Shown piece after piece: positions 54,388 to 64,000 of a stretch of DNA of 64,000 bases. The stretch comes from Rothia sp. (in: high G+C Gram-positive bacteria) (lineage in GTDB: Bacteria > Actinomycetota > Actinomycetes > Actinomycetales > Micrococcaceae). Numbering within the stretch: the stretch's first letter is position 1; each line of letters opens with the position of its first letter. The notes under the pieces are model-generated. The model was given only the letters and a program-made list of their open reading frames with translations, searched no databases and was not told the DNA's origin. The stretch lies in contig NZ_JAUNVZ010000005.1 of assembly GCF_030540545.1 (NCBI RefSeq), positions 124,001 to 188,000 of the forward strand. The letters are read 5' to 3'. Made by a program: the position numbers and the translations under genes.

Positions 54388-54566
54388 TGTTCGCTCCTAA
54401 CCCCTCGATGAGGGTATGTTTCGGGAATATTTCCACTCTCTATTTTAGTGGTTTTGGGGCGGTTTTTACACCGTCCGGGGCGATAATATGCGGATATATC
54501 CACCACAGCTATCCTGCGCACCCCTCGGATAGAAGAACACAGGATAGAAAACCCGGGATAAAGAAA

Positions 54567-54620
54567 TAGATAAACCCGCGCCGCCCGCACGAAGTGGTGC
54601 GAGCGGCGCGGGTTTATCTA
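54567..54620 (-). terminator. Terminator after pgk
   Basis: About 17 bp of perfect stem (TAGATAAACCCGCGCCGC with its complement ending at 54620) followed by TATTTCTTTA on the minus strand. Confidence 0.85.
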
Positions 54621-54646
54621 ACCTCTTAGACAAGAGTTATAGGGGC

Positions 54647-55870
54647 TTAGGCGCCCAGTGCCTCCAGGCCGGGCAGGGTCTTGCCCTCAATGTACTCCAG
54701 GGATGCGCCGCCACCGGTGGAGATGTGGCCGAACTGCTCATCCTCGAAGCCCAGGGTGCGCACTGCTGCTGCGGAGTCGCCGCCACCAATAATGGAGAAG
54801 GCGTCGGAAGCAACAATAGCCTCAGCCACGGACTTGGTGCCCTCAGCAAATGCCGGGATCTCGAATACGCCCACCGGGCCGTTCCAGAATACGGTCTTTG
54901 CGCCCTTGATCTTCTCAGCGAAGATCTTGCGGGTCTCGGGACCAATGTCCAGACCCTCAGCCTCTGCGCCCAGCTTGCCGCCGGTCATATCCTCGATGGG
55001 GCGGACCTCCCAGTTGGCGTCATTGCTGAAGTCATCAGCCCAGATAACGTCCACTGCGGTGACAATCTCGGTGCCCTTTTCGGGTGCTTCCTTCAGGTAG
55101 CGCAGTACGTTCTCGACCTGGTCCTTTTCCAGCAGGGACTGACCCACCTCGTAGCCGCGTGCGTAGGCGAAGGTGTAGCCCATGCCGCCGCCGATCAGGA
55201 TGGTGTCTGCCTTGCCGATCAGGTTGTCGATCACTGCCAGCTTATCGGAGACCTTTGCGCCACCCATGACGACCACGAAGGGACGCTCGGGGTCGTTAAT
55301 GGTCTTTGCCAGTACGTCTACTTCCTTCTTCACCAGATCGCCCAGGTAGGAGGGCAGGCGCTTTGCCACATCGTAGACGGATGCGTGCTTGCGGTGTACC
55401 GCACCGAATGCGTCGTTAACGTAGGCGCCGTTCTCACCGGTCAGTGCAACCAGCTCGTCGGCGAATGCGCCGCGCTCTGCCTCATCTTTGGAGGTTTCGC
55501 GTGCATCGTAGCGGACGTTTTCCAGAACCAGTACTTCGCCGTCCTTCAGGGCTGCTGCCTTTGCCTTGGCGTCCTCGCCGACCAGGTCCTCAGAGACCAG
55601 TACGGGAACCTCAGCCAGCTCAGCCAGGCGTGCTGCTGCCGGTGCGATGGAGTACTGCGGGTCTACCTGACCCTTGGGGCGACCCAGGTGAGCGGTCACG
55701 ATTACGCGTGCGCCCGCCTTGGCAAGCTTATCAATCACGGGCAGGGATGCGCGTACACGACCGTCATCGGTGACCACGCCGTCCTTCAGGGGTACGTTCA
55801 GATCGGAACGAACCAGCACGTAGCGTCCTGCGACGCCTTCTTCCAGCAGCTCTGCAAGTGCCTTAGCCAT
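54647..55870 (-). CDS. pgk: Phosphoglycerate kinase
   Basis: 407 residues. RSDLNVPLKDG at the N-terminus, GRPKGQVDPQYS, the hinge region and GGGDSAAAV near the C-terminus are characteristic. Makes ATP and 3-phosphoglycerate from 1,3-bisphosphoglycerate. ATG at 55870 has GGAGGT with seven-base spacing; a start at 55885 is not supported. Confidence 0.98.
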   Translation of the reverse strand: MAKALAELLEEGVAGRYVLVRSDLNVPLKDGVVTDDGRVRASLPVIDKLAKAGARVIVTAHLGRPKGQVDPQYSIAPAAARLAELAEVPVLVSEDLVGEDAKAKAAALKDGEVLVLENVRYDARETSKDEAERGAFADELVALTGENGAYVNDAFGAVHRKHASVYDVAKRLPSYLGDLVKKEVDVLAKTINDPERPFVVVMGGAKVSDKLAVIDNLIGKADTILIGGGMGYTFAYARGYEVGQSLLEKDQVENVLRYLKEAPEKGTEIVTAVDVIWADDFSNDANWEVRPIEDMTGGKLGAEAEGLDIGPETRKIFAEKIKGAKTVFWNGPVGVFEIPAFAEGTKSVAEAIVASDAFSIIGGGDSAAAVRTLGFEDEQFGHISTGGGASLEYIEGKTLPGLEALGA

Positions 55871-56051
55871 GGGGTTTACCTCCATAGGTGTAATAATTTG
55901 AGAATACTTCTATGATACCCGCGAATGCCCCGTTTGACAGGGGTGGCGGGCTAAATATTTCGGGCTTTTTCGAGCCTTTTCTAACGGGCTTTTTCGAGCC
56001 TGCGTCTCTGCCCGCTGCGCGCGGCAGCCGGAGAGGGGTGCGGGTAGAGCA

Positions 56052-56092
56052 AACCCCGGCAACCCGCCCGAAAAGGGACAGGCGCCGGGGTT
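56052..56092 (-). terminator. Terminator after gap
   Basis: AACCCCGGC and GCCGGGGTT (with CCCG/CGGG-like inner bases), followed by TTGC on the minus strand; 20 bases past the gap stop. Confidence 0.6.
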
Positions 56093-56113
56093 ATGCTAGC
56101 TAAGCATTAGGGC

Positions 56114-57614
<1,501 letters not shown>

Positions 57615-58577
57615 CTACCCAAGCCCCTCGGGCATAGTCCCCGGAATACCCAATTGTTCCGCGCGCTGATCCGCCAGCAGCAGTAGGCGACGAATACGCC
57701 CGGCAATCGCATCCTTACTCAGCGGAGGCTGAGCCATCTGGCCCAACTCATCCAGGGACATCTGGCGGTACTGCACGCGCAACATACCCGCCGCACGCAA
57801 ATGCTCCGGGGCCTGATCACCCAAAATCTGCAGGGCACGCTCCACACGCAACCCGGCAGTTACCGCAGCCTGAGTGCTGCGACGCAGATTCGCATTATCA
57901 AAATTCGCCAGACGATTAGCCGTAGCGCGCTCATCCCTATAGGTTCGCTTCTGACGCCAAGCGTTCAGGGTATTATGGGCACCCATCGTAAAAAGCATCA
58001 GCTCAATCGTATCGCCATCGCGCACCGTCACACGATCCACACCGCGCACCTCACGAGCCTTCGCCACCATATTCAAGCGACGAGCCGCACCCACCAGCGC
58101 CAGAGCAGCCTCCGTACTGGGGCAAGTAAATTCAATGGCAGCCGAACGGCCCGGCTCGGTCAAAGAACCATGCGCCAAAAACGCGCCGCGAATAATGGAG
58201 GCGGCATCCGCCTTGGAACCATTGACCACAATCGGCGGTAGACCGCGCACCGGGCGGCCGCGCGCATCCAGCAGACCGGTCTGGCGCGCCAGGGTCGCGC
58301 CGCCCTCAAAAACACGCACAATATAGCGGCTGCCGTGGCGCAGACCGCCGCTAATAATGGTCAGCTCGGAAGAATGCCCAAAAACCGTTGCAATAATATG
58401 GCGCATACGCCGAGCCACATGTTCGCTATCCACCTCAGACTCAATCACAATCTTGCCACCCAAAAGGTGCAGAGCATTAGTAAAACGCAAAATGGTCGCC
58501 AGTTCGGCGCGCTTCTGCTGGTGAGTTTCCAGAGGCAGGGCCGCCAACTCGACTTTGGCATGAGGGGTCAGTGCCAC
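57615..58577 (-). CDS. whiA: Sporulation/cell-division regulator WhiA
   Basis: 320 residues: degenerate LAGLIDADG-type N-terminal domain and C-terminal HTH ([37 protein letters not shown]). DNA-binding regulator of division and chromosome segregation. GTG at 58577 (AAAGGA upstream) gives [14 protein letters not shown], as in homologues; ATG at 58595 is less likely. Part of uvrC-rapZ-yvcK-whiA. Confidence 0.95.
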   Translation of the reverse strand: MALTPHAKVELAALPLETHQQKRAELATILRFTNALHLLGGKIVIESEVDSEHVARRMRHIIATVFGHSSELTIISGGLRHGSRYIVRVFEGGATLARQTGLLDARGRPVRGLPPIVVNGSKADAASIIRGAFLAHGSLTEPGRSAAIEFTCPSTEAALALVGAARRLNMVAKAREVRGVDRVTVRDGDTIELMLFTMGAHNTLNAWRQKRTYRDERATANRLANFDNANLRRSTQAAVTAGLRVERALQILGDQAPEHLRAAGMLRVQYRQMSLDELGQMAQPPLSKDAIAGRIRRLLLLADQRAEQLGIPGTMPEGLG

Positions 58578-58768
58578 AATGGTCCTTTCTGTCATAATCG
58601 ACGCGCTGTACCAGAGCGCTAGATCAACGGGTGAAATGCCGTTCGAGTCTCTTTGTGGAATGTGTATGTGTGTGAAAAACGGGGGGGCTTATCCCCCACG
58701 CCAGCGCCCGCATTCTGCAGGTTTACAGAGCAGACAGGCACCGGCGCGGAAGATACAGCAGATAAACC

Positions 58769-59800
58769 CTACTCGCCGCGGAATACCTCACTATAGGCAG
58801 CGGCAAGCTTAAGCGGATCGTGCACATTGGGCTCGCGACTACTACGCACAGGAGCCCACACCAGGCGAGCACCCAGAGCATCGGCAGCGCGCTGCAGCTC
58901 CTCATGCTCGCCCATGCCCTGCATATCGGCAATAATCGCGTCAATACCCATATCGGGGGCGTGGCGATGCAGCAGCTCCACATGATCCGCCGCGCTCAGC
59001 CCCGTAGTTTCCTTGTCGTCCAACAGCAGGTTCATAACCACGCACTTACGCGCTTGGGTAGTGCTCAGAGCCTCACGCTGAGCATCCAGCAGCAGATGAG
59101 GCAGCACCGAAGTACGCCAGGAACCGGGGCCCAGAACCACCCAATCGGCGTTCTCAATAGCCTCCAGAGCCTGCGGGCAGGGGCGGGCATTTGCCGGCTC
59201 CAGACCGATATCGTGTACGCGCTTTTCCTTGGAAAGATTCACTTGGCCGCTCACACGCACGCGCTCAATAGCATTGCCGCGCTCGCGCAACACGGTACCG
59301 TAAATCACCAGGGGGTCCAGAGCCATGGGCAGCACGCGACCGCGGGCATTCAGCAGAGCACCCACCCAGTCCAGACCCGCCACCGGATCATCCAGTAGCT
59401 GCCAGAGGGAAGCAATCAGCAGATTACCCATCGCATGGTAATCCAGGGGAAACTCGCCGGTGTAGCCCTCCGGCGGCGCGAAACGATGCTGCATAACATC
59501 GCGCCAGGTGCGACCCCAATCCGAGTCATCGCACAGCGCCGAGAGAGCCATACGCAAATCCCCGGGAGGTAGAATACCCATCTCATCGCGCAAACGACCC
59601 GAGGATCCTCCGTCATCAGCAACCGTGACAATGGCGGTCACATCCGGGGTTACATGGCGCAGCGCCGAAAGCGAACCGTACAAGCCGTGGCCACCACCTA
59701 AGGCGGTCACCTTAACCGGGCTAGAACCGGGGCTAATGAGCGGAATAGCGCGGGTGTTCAGGTGAATATTGCGTGTAACCGGGCCGGGCTCAACCGCCAT
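58769..59800 (-). CDS. yvcK: YvcK/CofD-family gluconeogenesis factor-like protein
   Basis: 343 residues. TALGGGHGLYGSLSALR, VTVADDGGSSGRLRDEMG and PPGDLRMALSALCDD are the family motifs; YvcK binds UDP-sugars and influences cell-wall precursor flow. The ATG overlaps the rapZ stop by one base (TAATG). About 190 bases separate it from whiA. Confidence 0.94.
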   Translation of the reverse strand: MAVEPGPVTRNIHLNTRAIPLISPGSSPVKVTALGGGHGLYGSLSALRHVTPDVTAIVTVADDGGSSGRLRDEMGILPPGDLRMALSALCDDSDWGRTWRDVMQHRFAPPEGYTGEFPLDYHAMGNLLIASLWQLLDDPVAGLDWVGALLNARGRVLPMALDPLVIYGTVLRERGNAIERVRVSGQVNLSKEKRVHDIGLEPANARPCPQALEAIENADWVVLGPGSWRTSVLPHLLLDAQREALSTTQARKCVVMNLLLDDKETTGLSAADHVELLHRHAPDMGIDAIIADMQGMGEHEELQRAADALGARLVWAPVRSSREPNVHDPLKLAAAYSEVFRGE

Positions 59801-60699
59801 TATTCACGCCCCTTATCGCGATGCTGAACGTTCACATTCACACCCGGGTAGGCGGAAAGACGGCGAGCAATCTCCTCGGTAACCGCCACGGAGCGGTGCT
59901 TACCGCCCGTGCAACCAATACCGATAGTTGCATAATACTTGCCCTCGCGGCGGTAGCCCTCAAGCACCGGGCGCAGAGCCGCAATGTAATTGCTAATGAA
60001 TTCCTCGGTACCCGCCTGAGAAAGCACATAGTCGCGCACGGGGGCATCCTGACCGGTCAGCGGGCGCAGCTCGGGAATCCAGTGGGGGTTGGGAATAAAA
60101 CGCATATCCGCCACATAGTGGGCGTCGGTGGGGGCACCGTACTTAAAGCCAAAGCTCATGACAGTCAGGTTCAGCTTCTTAGCGTTGACACCCTCGGCGT
60201 ACATTTCGCGTACGGTTGCCGCCAGCTGGTGCACATTCATGCCGGTGGTATCAATGGTGCGGTCGGCGGAGGTGCGCAGAGCCTCAAAGAGAGTGCGCTC
60301 AGCATTAATACCATCCAGAATGCGCCCCTCACCCTGCAGAGGATGCGGGCGGCGCTGCGCCTCGTAGCGGGCAATAATGGTTTCGTCCTTGGCGTCTAGA
60401 AAGAGCATGGAGAAGTCAACATTGGACTTGCGTAGCTCCTCAATAGCGGCGGGCAGATCGGCAAAGAGAGCGCGAGCGCGCACATCAATACCCAGAGCCA
60501 CCTTGGACACGCGAGAACCCTCGGAGGTGACCAGCTGGGTGAGAGTGCCGAGCATCTGCGGCGGAATATTGTCGATCACATACCAGCCTTCGTCCTCCAG
60601 GACATTGGCGACGGTGCTACGACCTGCACCGGAAATACCGGTAATGACCAGGATTTGCGGACGTTCGCTACCGGTCTGGGCGTGGGTATCAGCGCTCAC
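59800..60699 (-). CDS. rapZ: RNase adapter RapZ-like nucleotide-binding protein
   Basis: 299 residues. P-loop GISGAGRSTVANVLEDEGW, FLDAKDETIIARYEAQRRPH and GCTGGKHRSVAVTEEIA are conserved. In actinobacteria it usually lies between uvrC and yvcK, as here. GTG at 60699 with GAAGGGGA upstream is preferred over ATG at 60720. Confidence 0.94.
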   Translation of the reverse strand: MSADTHAQTGSERPQILVITGISGAGRSTVANVLEDEGWYVIDNIPPQMLGTLTQLVTSEGSRVSKVALGIDVRARALFADLPAAIEELRKSNVDFSMLFLDAKDETIIARYEAQRRPHPLQGEGRILDGINAERTLFEALRTSADRTIDTTGMNVHQLAATVREMYAEGVNAKKLNLTVMSFGFKYGAPTDAHYVADMRFIPNPHWIPELRPLTGQDAPVRDYVLSQAGTEEFISNYIAALRPVLEGYRREGKYYATIGIGCTGGKHRSVAVTEEIARRLSAYPGVNVNVQHRDKGRE

Positions 60700-60854
60700 G
60701 AGTGTTCCCCTTCGATCCATAACTTTATGCTTCTACCATCATACTAGACACTCCCGCGCGCCCGCACGGAATAGGGTGAATATGACGAGTCGACGCCTCG
60801 AACTGAGAATAACTCCGCTCAAGGCGCCGACCTCGGTGCGCGCGTTAGAAGATT

Positions 60855-62861
60855 CTAGATGCTCTGCTGCTGTGCCTTGGCGCTATCTTCTGCCGCCGGG
60901 TTGGAGGGTGCTTCCCGGCTATCCGATTCCTCCCCGTGTAGAGCCGTGCGGATAGAAGCCGCCAAGGACGGACCCACACCGGGCACCTCAAGCAGCTGTT
61001 CAAAGCTCGCCTCACGCACCTGCGCCACCGACCCGAAATAACTAATGAGCGCCTGGCGTTTCTTCGCACCCAACCCGGGCACAGAATCCAGAGCCGACTC
61101 AACCATTGCCTTACCGCGCTTGGAGCGGTGGAAGGTAATGGCGAAACGATGCGCCTCATCACGAATACGCTGCACCAGGTACAGCGCCTGGGAGGTGCGC
61201 GGCAAAATTACCGGGAAATCGTCCTCGGGTAGCCACAGCTCCTCCAGGCGCTTAGCAATACCGACCACATAAATATTTTCAATACCCAAATCACTCAGCG
61301 CAGCCTGGGCAGCAGCCACCTGAGGCGGGCCGCCATCCACCAGCACCAGATTCGGCGGATAGGCAAACTTAGCACTCTGCTCCGAGGCTTCCTCGGCACT
61401 AATCTCACCGGAAGCCAGCTGAGCGCGCTCGGCTTGCTCGGCAAGATAGCGCTTAAAACGGCGGGTAATTACGTCATACATGCTGGCGGTATCATCGCGC
61501 GCCGCATCCCCGGTAATGGAGAATTTACGGTAGGCGCTCTTAGCCGGCAGACCGTCTTCAAAGACCACCATAGACGCCACCACATTCGTGCCCTGCACAT
61601 GGGAAATGTCGTAACATTCAATGCGCATGAGCGGATCGGGCAGCTCAAGAGCAGCCTGCAGCTGCACCAGAGACTCGGATCGGGTGGTAATATCCCCGGC
61701 GCGGCGGCTCTTATGCAGGGTCAGCGCCTGGCGGGCGTTCTCCTCCACGGTCTTCATCAGCTCTGCCTTATCGCCACGCTGAGGCACGCTAATCTCAACC
61801 TTCGCCCCGCGCACACCGCTGAGCCACTGCTGCAGCTGGTCCTTATTCTCGGGCAGCTGCGGCACCAGCACCGAGGGCGGAATATCGTATTGGGACGCCT
61901 GATCATCGGTGCCCATGGTGCTGACCAATTCACCGTACACCTGCATGAGCAGCTGCTCCACCAGCTGCTCGCCGGTGCTGTCATTCACCTTCTCCATGAC
62001 CCAGCCGCGTTGGCCGCGAATACGACCTGCACGCACAAAGAACACCTGCACACTGGCTTCCAGATCGTCATCGTGCACGGCAAAAATATCGGCATCCACG
62101 GTATGGCCAAGCACCACAGCATTACGTTCAAAAGCTTTGGTCAGGGCGGCAATATCATCACGCAAAATAGCGGCGCGCTCAAAATCCAGCTCGGCGCTGG
62201 CTTCCTTCATATCGCGAGTCAGCTGGGCAATGAACTTCTCTGCGCCACCGCCCATAAAACGCGCTAAGTCATTGGCGAGTGCGCGGTGATCAGCGGGGCT
62301 AATGCGACCCACACAGGGTGCTGAACACTTATCAATATACCCCAGCAGGCAGGGGCGACCCGAGGCCTCCGCACGCTTAAAAACACCGGGGGCGCAGGTA
62401 CGCACCGGGAACACGCGCAGGAGCGCATCCAGAGTCTCACGAATAGCCCACGCCTGAGAATAGGGGCCAAAATAGCGGTTGCCCTTTTTGCGCTCGCCGC
62501 GCATCACCAGGGCGCGCGGGAATTTATCGCGCATAGTCACCGCCAAATAGGGGTATGACTTATCATCACGGAAAGCAATATTAAAGCGCGGTTTGAACTC
62601 TTTGATCCAGGTATATTCCAGCTGCAGGGACTCCAGCTCACTACCAACCACGGTCCATTCCACACTGGCTGCAGTGTGCACCATGGCATAGGTTTTGGGG
62701 CTCAGGCGCGCCGGGTCGGCAAAGTAGCTATTGAGGCGGTTGCGCAGGTTCTTGGCTTTACCCACGTAGATAATGCGCCCGGTTTCATCGCGGAAGCGGT
62801 ACACTCCGGGGTTGGTGGGAATTTCACCGTTTGCCGGGCGGTAGCTCTGCGGATCTGCCAT
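60855..62861 (-). CDS. uvrC: Excinuclease ABC subunit C
   Basis: 668 residues: GIY-YIG nuclease domain (GVYRFRDETGRIIYVGKAKN), UVR motif, UvrC homology region (FDGLVLVDGG-like NLVLVDGGPPQVAAAQ) and C-terminal HhH motifs. Makes both incisions in nucleotide excision repair. ATG at 62861 (GGGGAGAG upstream) is preferred over the longer frame to 63080, which is not conserved-looking. Confidence 0.97.
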   Translation of the reverse strand: MADPQSYRPANGEIPTNPGVYRFRDETGRIIYVGKAKNLRNRLNSYFADPARLSPKTYAMVHTAASVEWTVVGSELESLQLEYTWIKEFKPRFNIAFRDDKSYPYLAVTMRDKFPRALVMRGERKKGNRYFGPYSQAWAIRETLDALLRVFPVRTCAPGVFKRAEASGRPCLLGYIDKCSAPCVGRISPADHRALANDLARFMGGGAEKFIAQLTRDMKEASAELDFERAAILRDDIAALTKAFERNAVVLGHTVDADIFAVHDDDLEASVQVFFVRAGRIRGQRGWVMEKVNDSTGEQLVEQLLMQVYGELVSTMGTDDQASQYDIPPSVLVPQLPENKDQLQQWLSGVRGAKVEISVPQRGDKAELMKTVEENARQALTLHKSRRAGDITTRSESLVQLQAALELPDPLMRIECYDISHVQGTNVVASMVVFEDGLPAKSAYRKFSITGDAARDDTASMYDVITRRFKRYLAEQAERAQLASGEISAEEASEQSAKFAYPPNLVLVDGGPPQVAAAQAALSDLGIENIYVVGIAKRLEELWLPEDDFPVILPRTSQALYLVQRIRDEAHRFAITFHRSKRGKAMVESALDSVPGLGAKKRQALISYFGSVAQVREASFEQLLEVPGVGPSLAASIRTALHGEESDSREAPSNPAAEDSAKAQQQSI

Positions 62862-63037
62862 ATCTCTCCCCTGGTGTTTGCGGCCTGTGTGGTGTTGACG
62901 GTCTGTGCGCTGGCTAAAGGTGGCGGTTAAAGGTAGCGATTGAATGCGACCGGTAATTCGCCTAGTGCCGGTGCCGTATGCGACCCGGGATGTACCCCAA
63001 CCGGCATATATCGTGCAGCATCTTCGTATAGAGCACA

Positions 63038-63105
63038 ATACCGCAGCTTCTCTCCCCTTTTCTTTGCTCAGTGACTTCACCGAGAAGGGCTAAAAGCTGC
63101 GGTAT
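63038..63105 (-). terminator. Terminator after plsC
   Basis: ATACCGCAGCTT and AAGCTGCGGTAT, a perfect 12-bp stem, with inner CCCTT/AAGGG arms, just past the plsC stop on the minus strand. The T tail is weak. Confidence 0.6.
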
Positions 63106-63136
63106 CTAGTGTATCGTGCGAATAGGCGGGTCAGAC

Positions 63137-63817
63137 CTAGCCTGCGTCTCGCGCCGCTGAGGGCGAAACATTATATTCATGCTTACGCGCCTGACCGGAA
63201 AGCTCAGCAATTCGATCCATAATCACGTCGGTGGTCTGGCGGCGCTGCTTGCCGGTCATCTTCTCACCGGTCTTTTCAAAGTACAGGGGCTCACCAATAC
63301 GAATGGTGAAACGGTGAGGGTAGACCATATTCGAGCCGGGCTTCTGCAAACGGTCAGTGCCGATCAGACCAATGGGCACCACGGGGGCGCCGGTCATATG
63401 AGCCAGCCACGCCACACCAATCTTACCGCGGTACAGGTGACCATCGCGGGAACGGGTACCCTCGGGGTAAATACCGAAGACCTTGCCTTCTTCCAGCTTG
63501 CCCAGGGCGGTTTCGAGCGCCTTGAAGGACTCGGAGCGGTCGGTGCGGTTCACGGGGATAATATCCACCGCCTCAAAGAATGCTTTCATAGCCTTGCCGC
63601 GCAGGCCGGGGGTGTTCACATATTCGGCTTTGGCGAGGAAGGACACGCGGCGGGGCATCATAGCGGAAATAATAATGGAGTCCAAGAATGCCAGGTGGTT
63701 GGATGCTACGATGACCGGACCGTCCATGGGGAAGTTTTCAATGCCCGTAATACGTGCGCGAAAGACGCTGCGCAGCAGACCGGTGACGGCTTTCTGGCTG
63801 ATATTGTAGATGCCCAT
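63137..63817 (-). CDS. plsC: 1-acyl-sn-glycerol-3-phosphate acyltransferase
   Basis: 226 residues. Acyltransferase block I SNHLAFLDS (NHxxxxD) and block III FGIYPEGTRSRDG. Adds the second acyl chain in phosphatidic acid synthesis, at the membrane. ATG at 63817 has AAGGAAGG upstream, better than 63853. It does not belong to the uvrC operon (terminator between). Confidence 0.92.
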   Translation of the reverse strand: MGIYNISQKAVTGLLRSVFRARITGIENFPMDGPVIVASNHLAFLDSIIISAMMPRRVSFLAKAEYVNTPGLRGKAMKAFFEAVDIIPVNRTDRSESFKALETALGKLEEGKVFGIYPEGTRSRDGHLYRGKIGVAWLAHMTGAPVVPIGLIGTDRLQKPGSNMVYPHRFTIRIGEPLYFEKTGEKMTGKQRRQTTDVIMDRIAELSGQARKHEYNVSPSAARDAG

Positions 63818-63910
63818 AGTGCCTTCCTTATAGCCGTAAATGCTATTAGCCAATGTTCAATCATTTTCTATTATTCCACAGCGCGCCTCTGGCTGTCTAA
63901 GCATTCGCGC

Positions 63911-63916
63911 TAAAAT
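63911..63916 (+). promoter_or_regulatory. -10 box of leaderless partial gene
   Basis: TAAAAT followed by six bases (AAGCCT) and ATG at 63923. Confidence 0.5.
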
Positions 63917-63922
63917 AAGCCT

Positions 63923-64000
63923 ATGACTACTTACCCCGAATCCACCCTCATTTTTGAGAATGCAGAGTTCACGGTGCGCGCCCTGAGCGTCTCCGAGATG
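63923..64000 (+). CDS. Partial CDS, possibly MBL-fold hydrolase
   Basis: Only the first 26 codons lie in the window (MTTYPESTLIFENAEFTV then RALSVSEM). The VRALSVSEM start is the kind seen at the N-terminus of small metallo-beta-lactamase-fold hydrolases in actinobacteria, but no metal motif is inside the window. The start has no Shine-Dalgarno and looks leaderless. Confidence 0.4.
   Translation, partial: MTTYPESTLIFENAEFTVRALSVSEM

Overview
The window looks like a chromosomal segment of a high-GC actinobacterium of the family Micrococcaceae, most probably Rothia. This rests on the block uvrC-rapZ-yvcK-whiA-gap-pgk-tpiA-secG facing tkt-tal-zwf-opcA-pgl, a sufR-sufB-sufD-sufC-sufT operon, an actinobacterial PriA with no helicase Walker A motif, a DUF6318 lipoprotein, and many leaderless start codons. 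The genus is an inference from gene content and style; no database search was possible.

Layout. 0.3-10 kb: a DUF349 protein, a HIT hydrolase, a lipoprotein, a K+ channel, thrS, a structured plus-strand RNA candidate, and a very large FAD/Fe-S oxidoreductase. 10-22 kb: an ArsR regulator with a Cys/His-rich metallothionein-like protein, a DUF2797-like protein, metK-priA, a DUF6318 lipoprotein, a small AT-richer patch with a DpnD/PcfM-like gene, trpD and lepA. 22-30 kb: a YdjM-type membrane hydrolase, a 28-residue orphan peptide gene, an ABC-F ATPase, the biotin ECF transporter genes bioY-bioM-bioN, a RelE-type toxin/antitoxin pair sitting between two copies of the bioN 3' end, and an HD-domain protein. 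30-37 kb: the suf Fe-S assembly operon and an ABC export system. 37-43 kb: an RHS polymorphic toxin gene followed by small membrane proteins, a second (orphan) toxin tip, a third broken tip and a cluster of dispersed repeats. 43-64 kb: pentose-phosphate genes on the plus strand, then secG, tpiA, pgk, gap, whiA, yvcK, rapZ, uvrC and plsC on the minus strand, ending in a truncated plus-strand gene.

How the genes fit together. The 43.4-57.1 kb part carries lower glycolysis (tpiA, pgk, gap) and both arms of the pentose-phosphate pathway (zwf with its partner opcA, pgl, tal, tkt). rapZ, yvcK and whiA form the usual conserved cell-envelope and division regulatory trio. The suf operon is self-contained for scaffold and ATPase but has no cysteine desulfurase beside it. 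The accessory parts are the RHS toxin locus, the toxin-antitoxin insertion behind bioN, and the metal-binding operon.

The most interesting items are the RHS toxin locus with tandem spare tip/immunity modules, the Cys/Gly-rich insert inside 6-phosphogluconolactonase, the Cys/His-rich partner of the ArsR regulator, the bioN 3'-end duplication around the toxin-antitoxin pair, and the probable non-coding RNA downstream of thrS.
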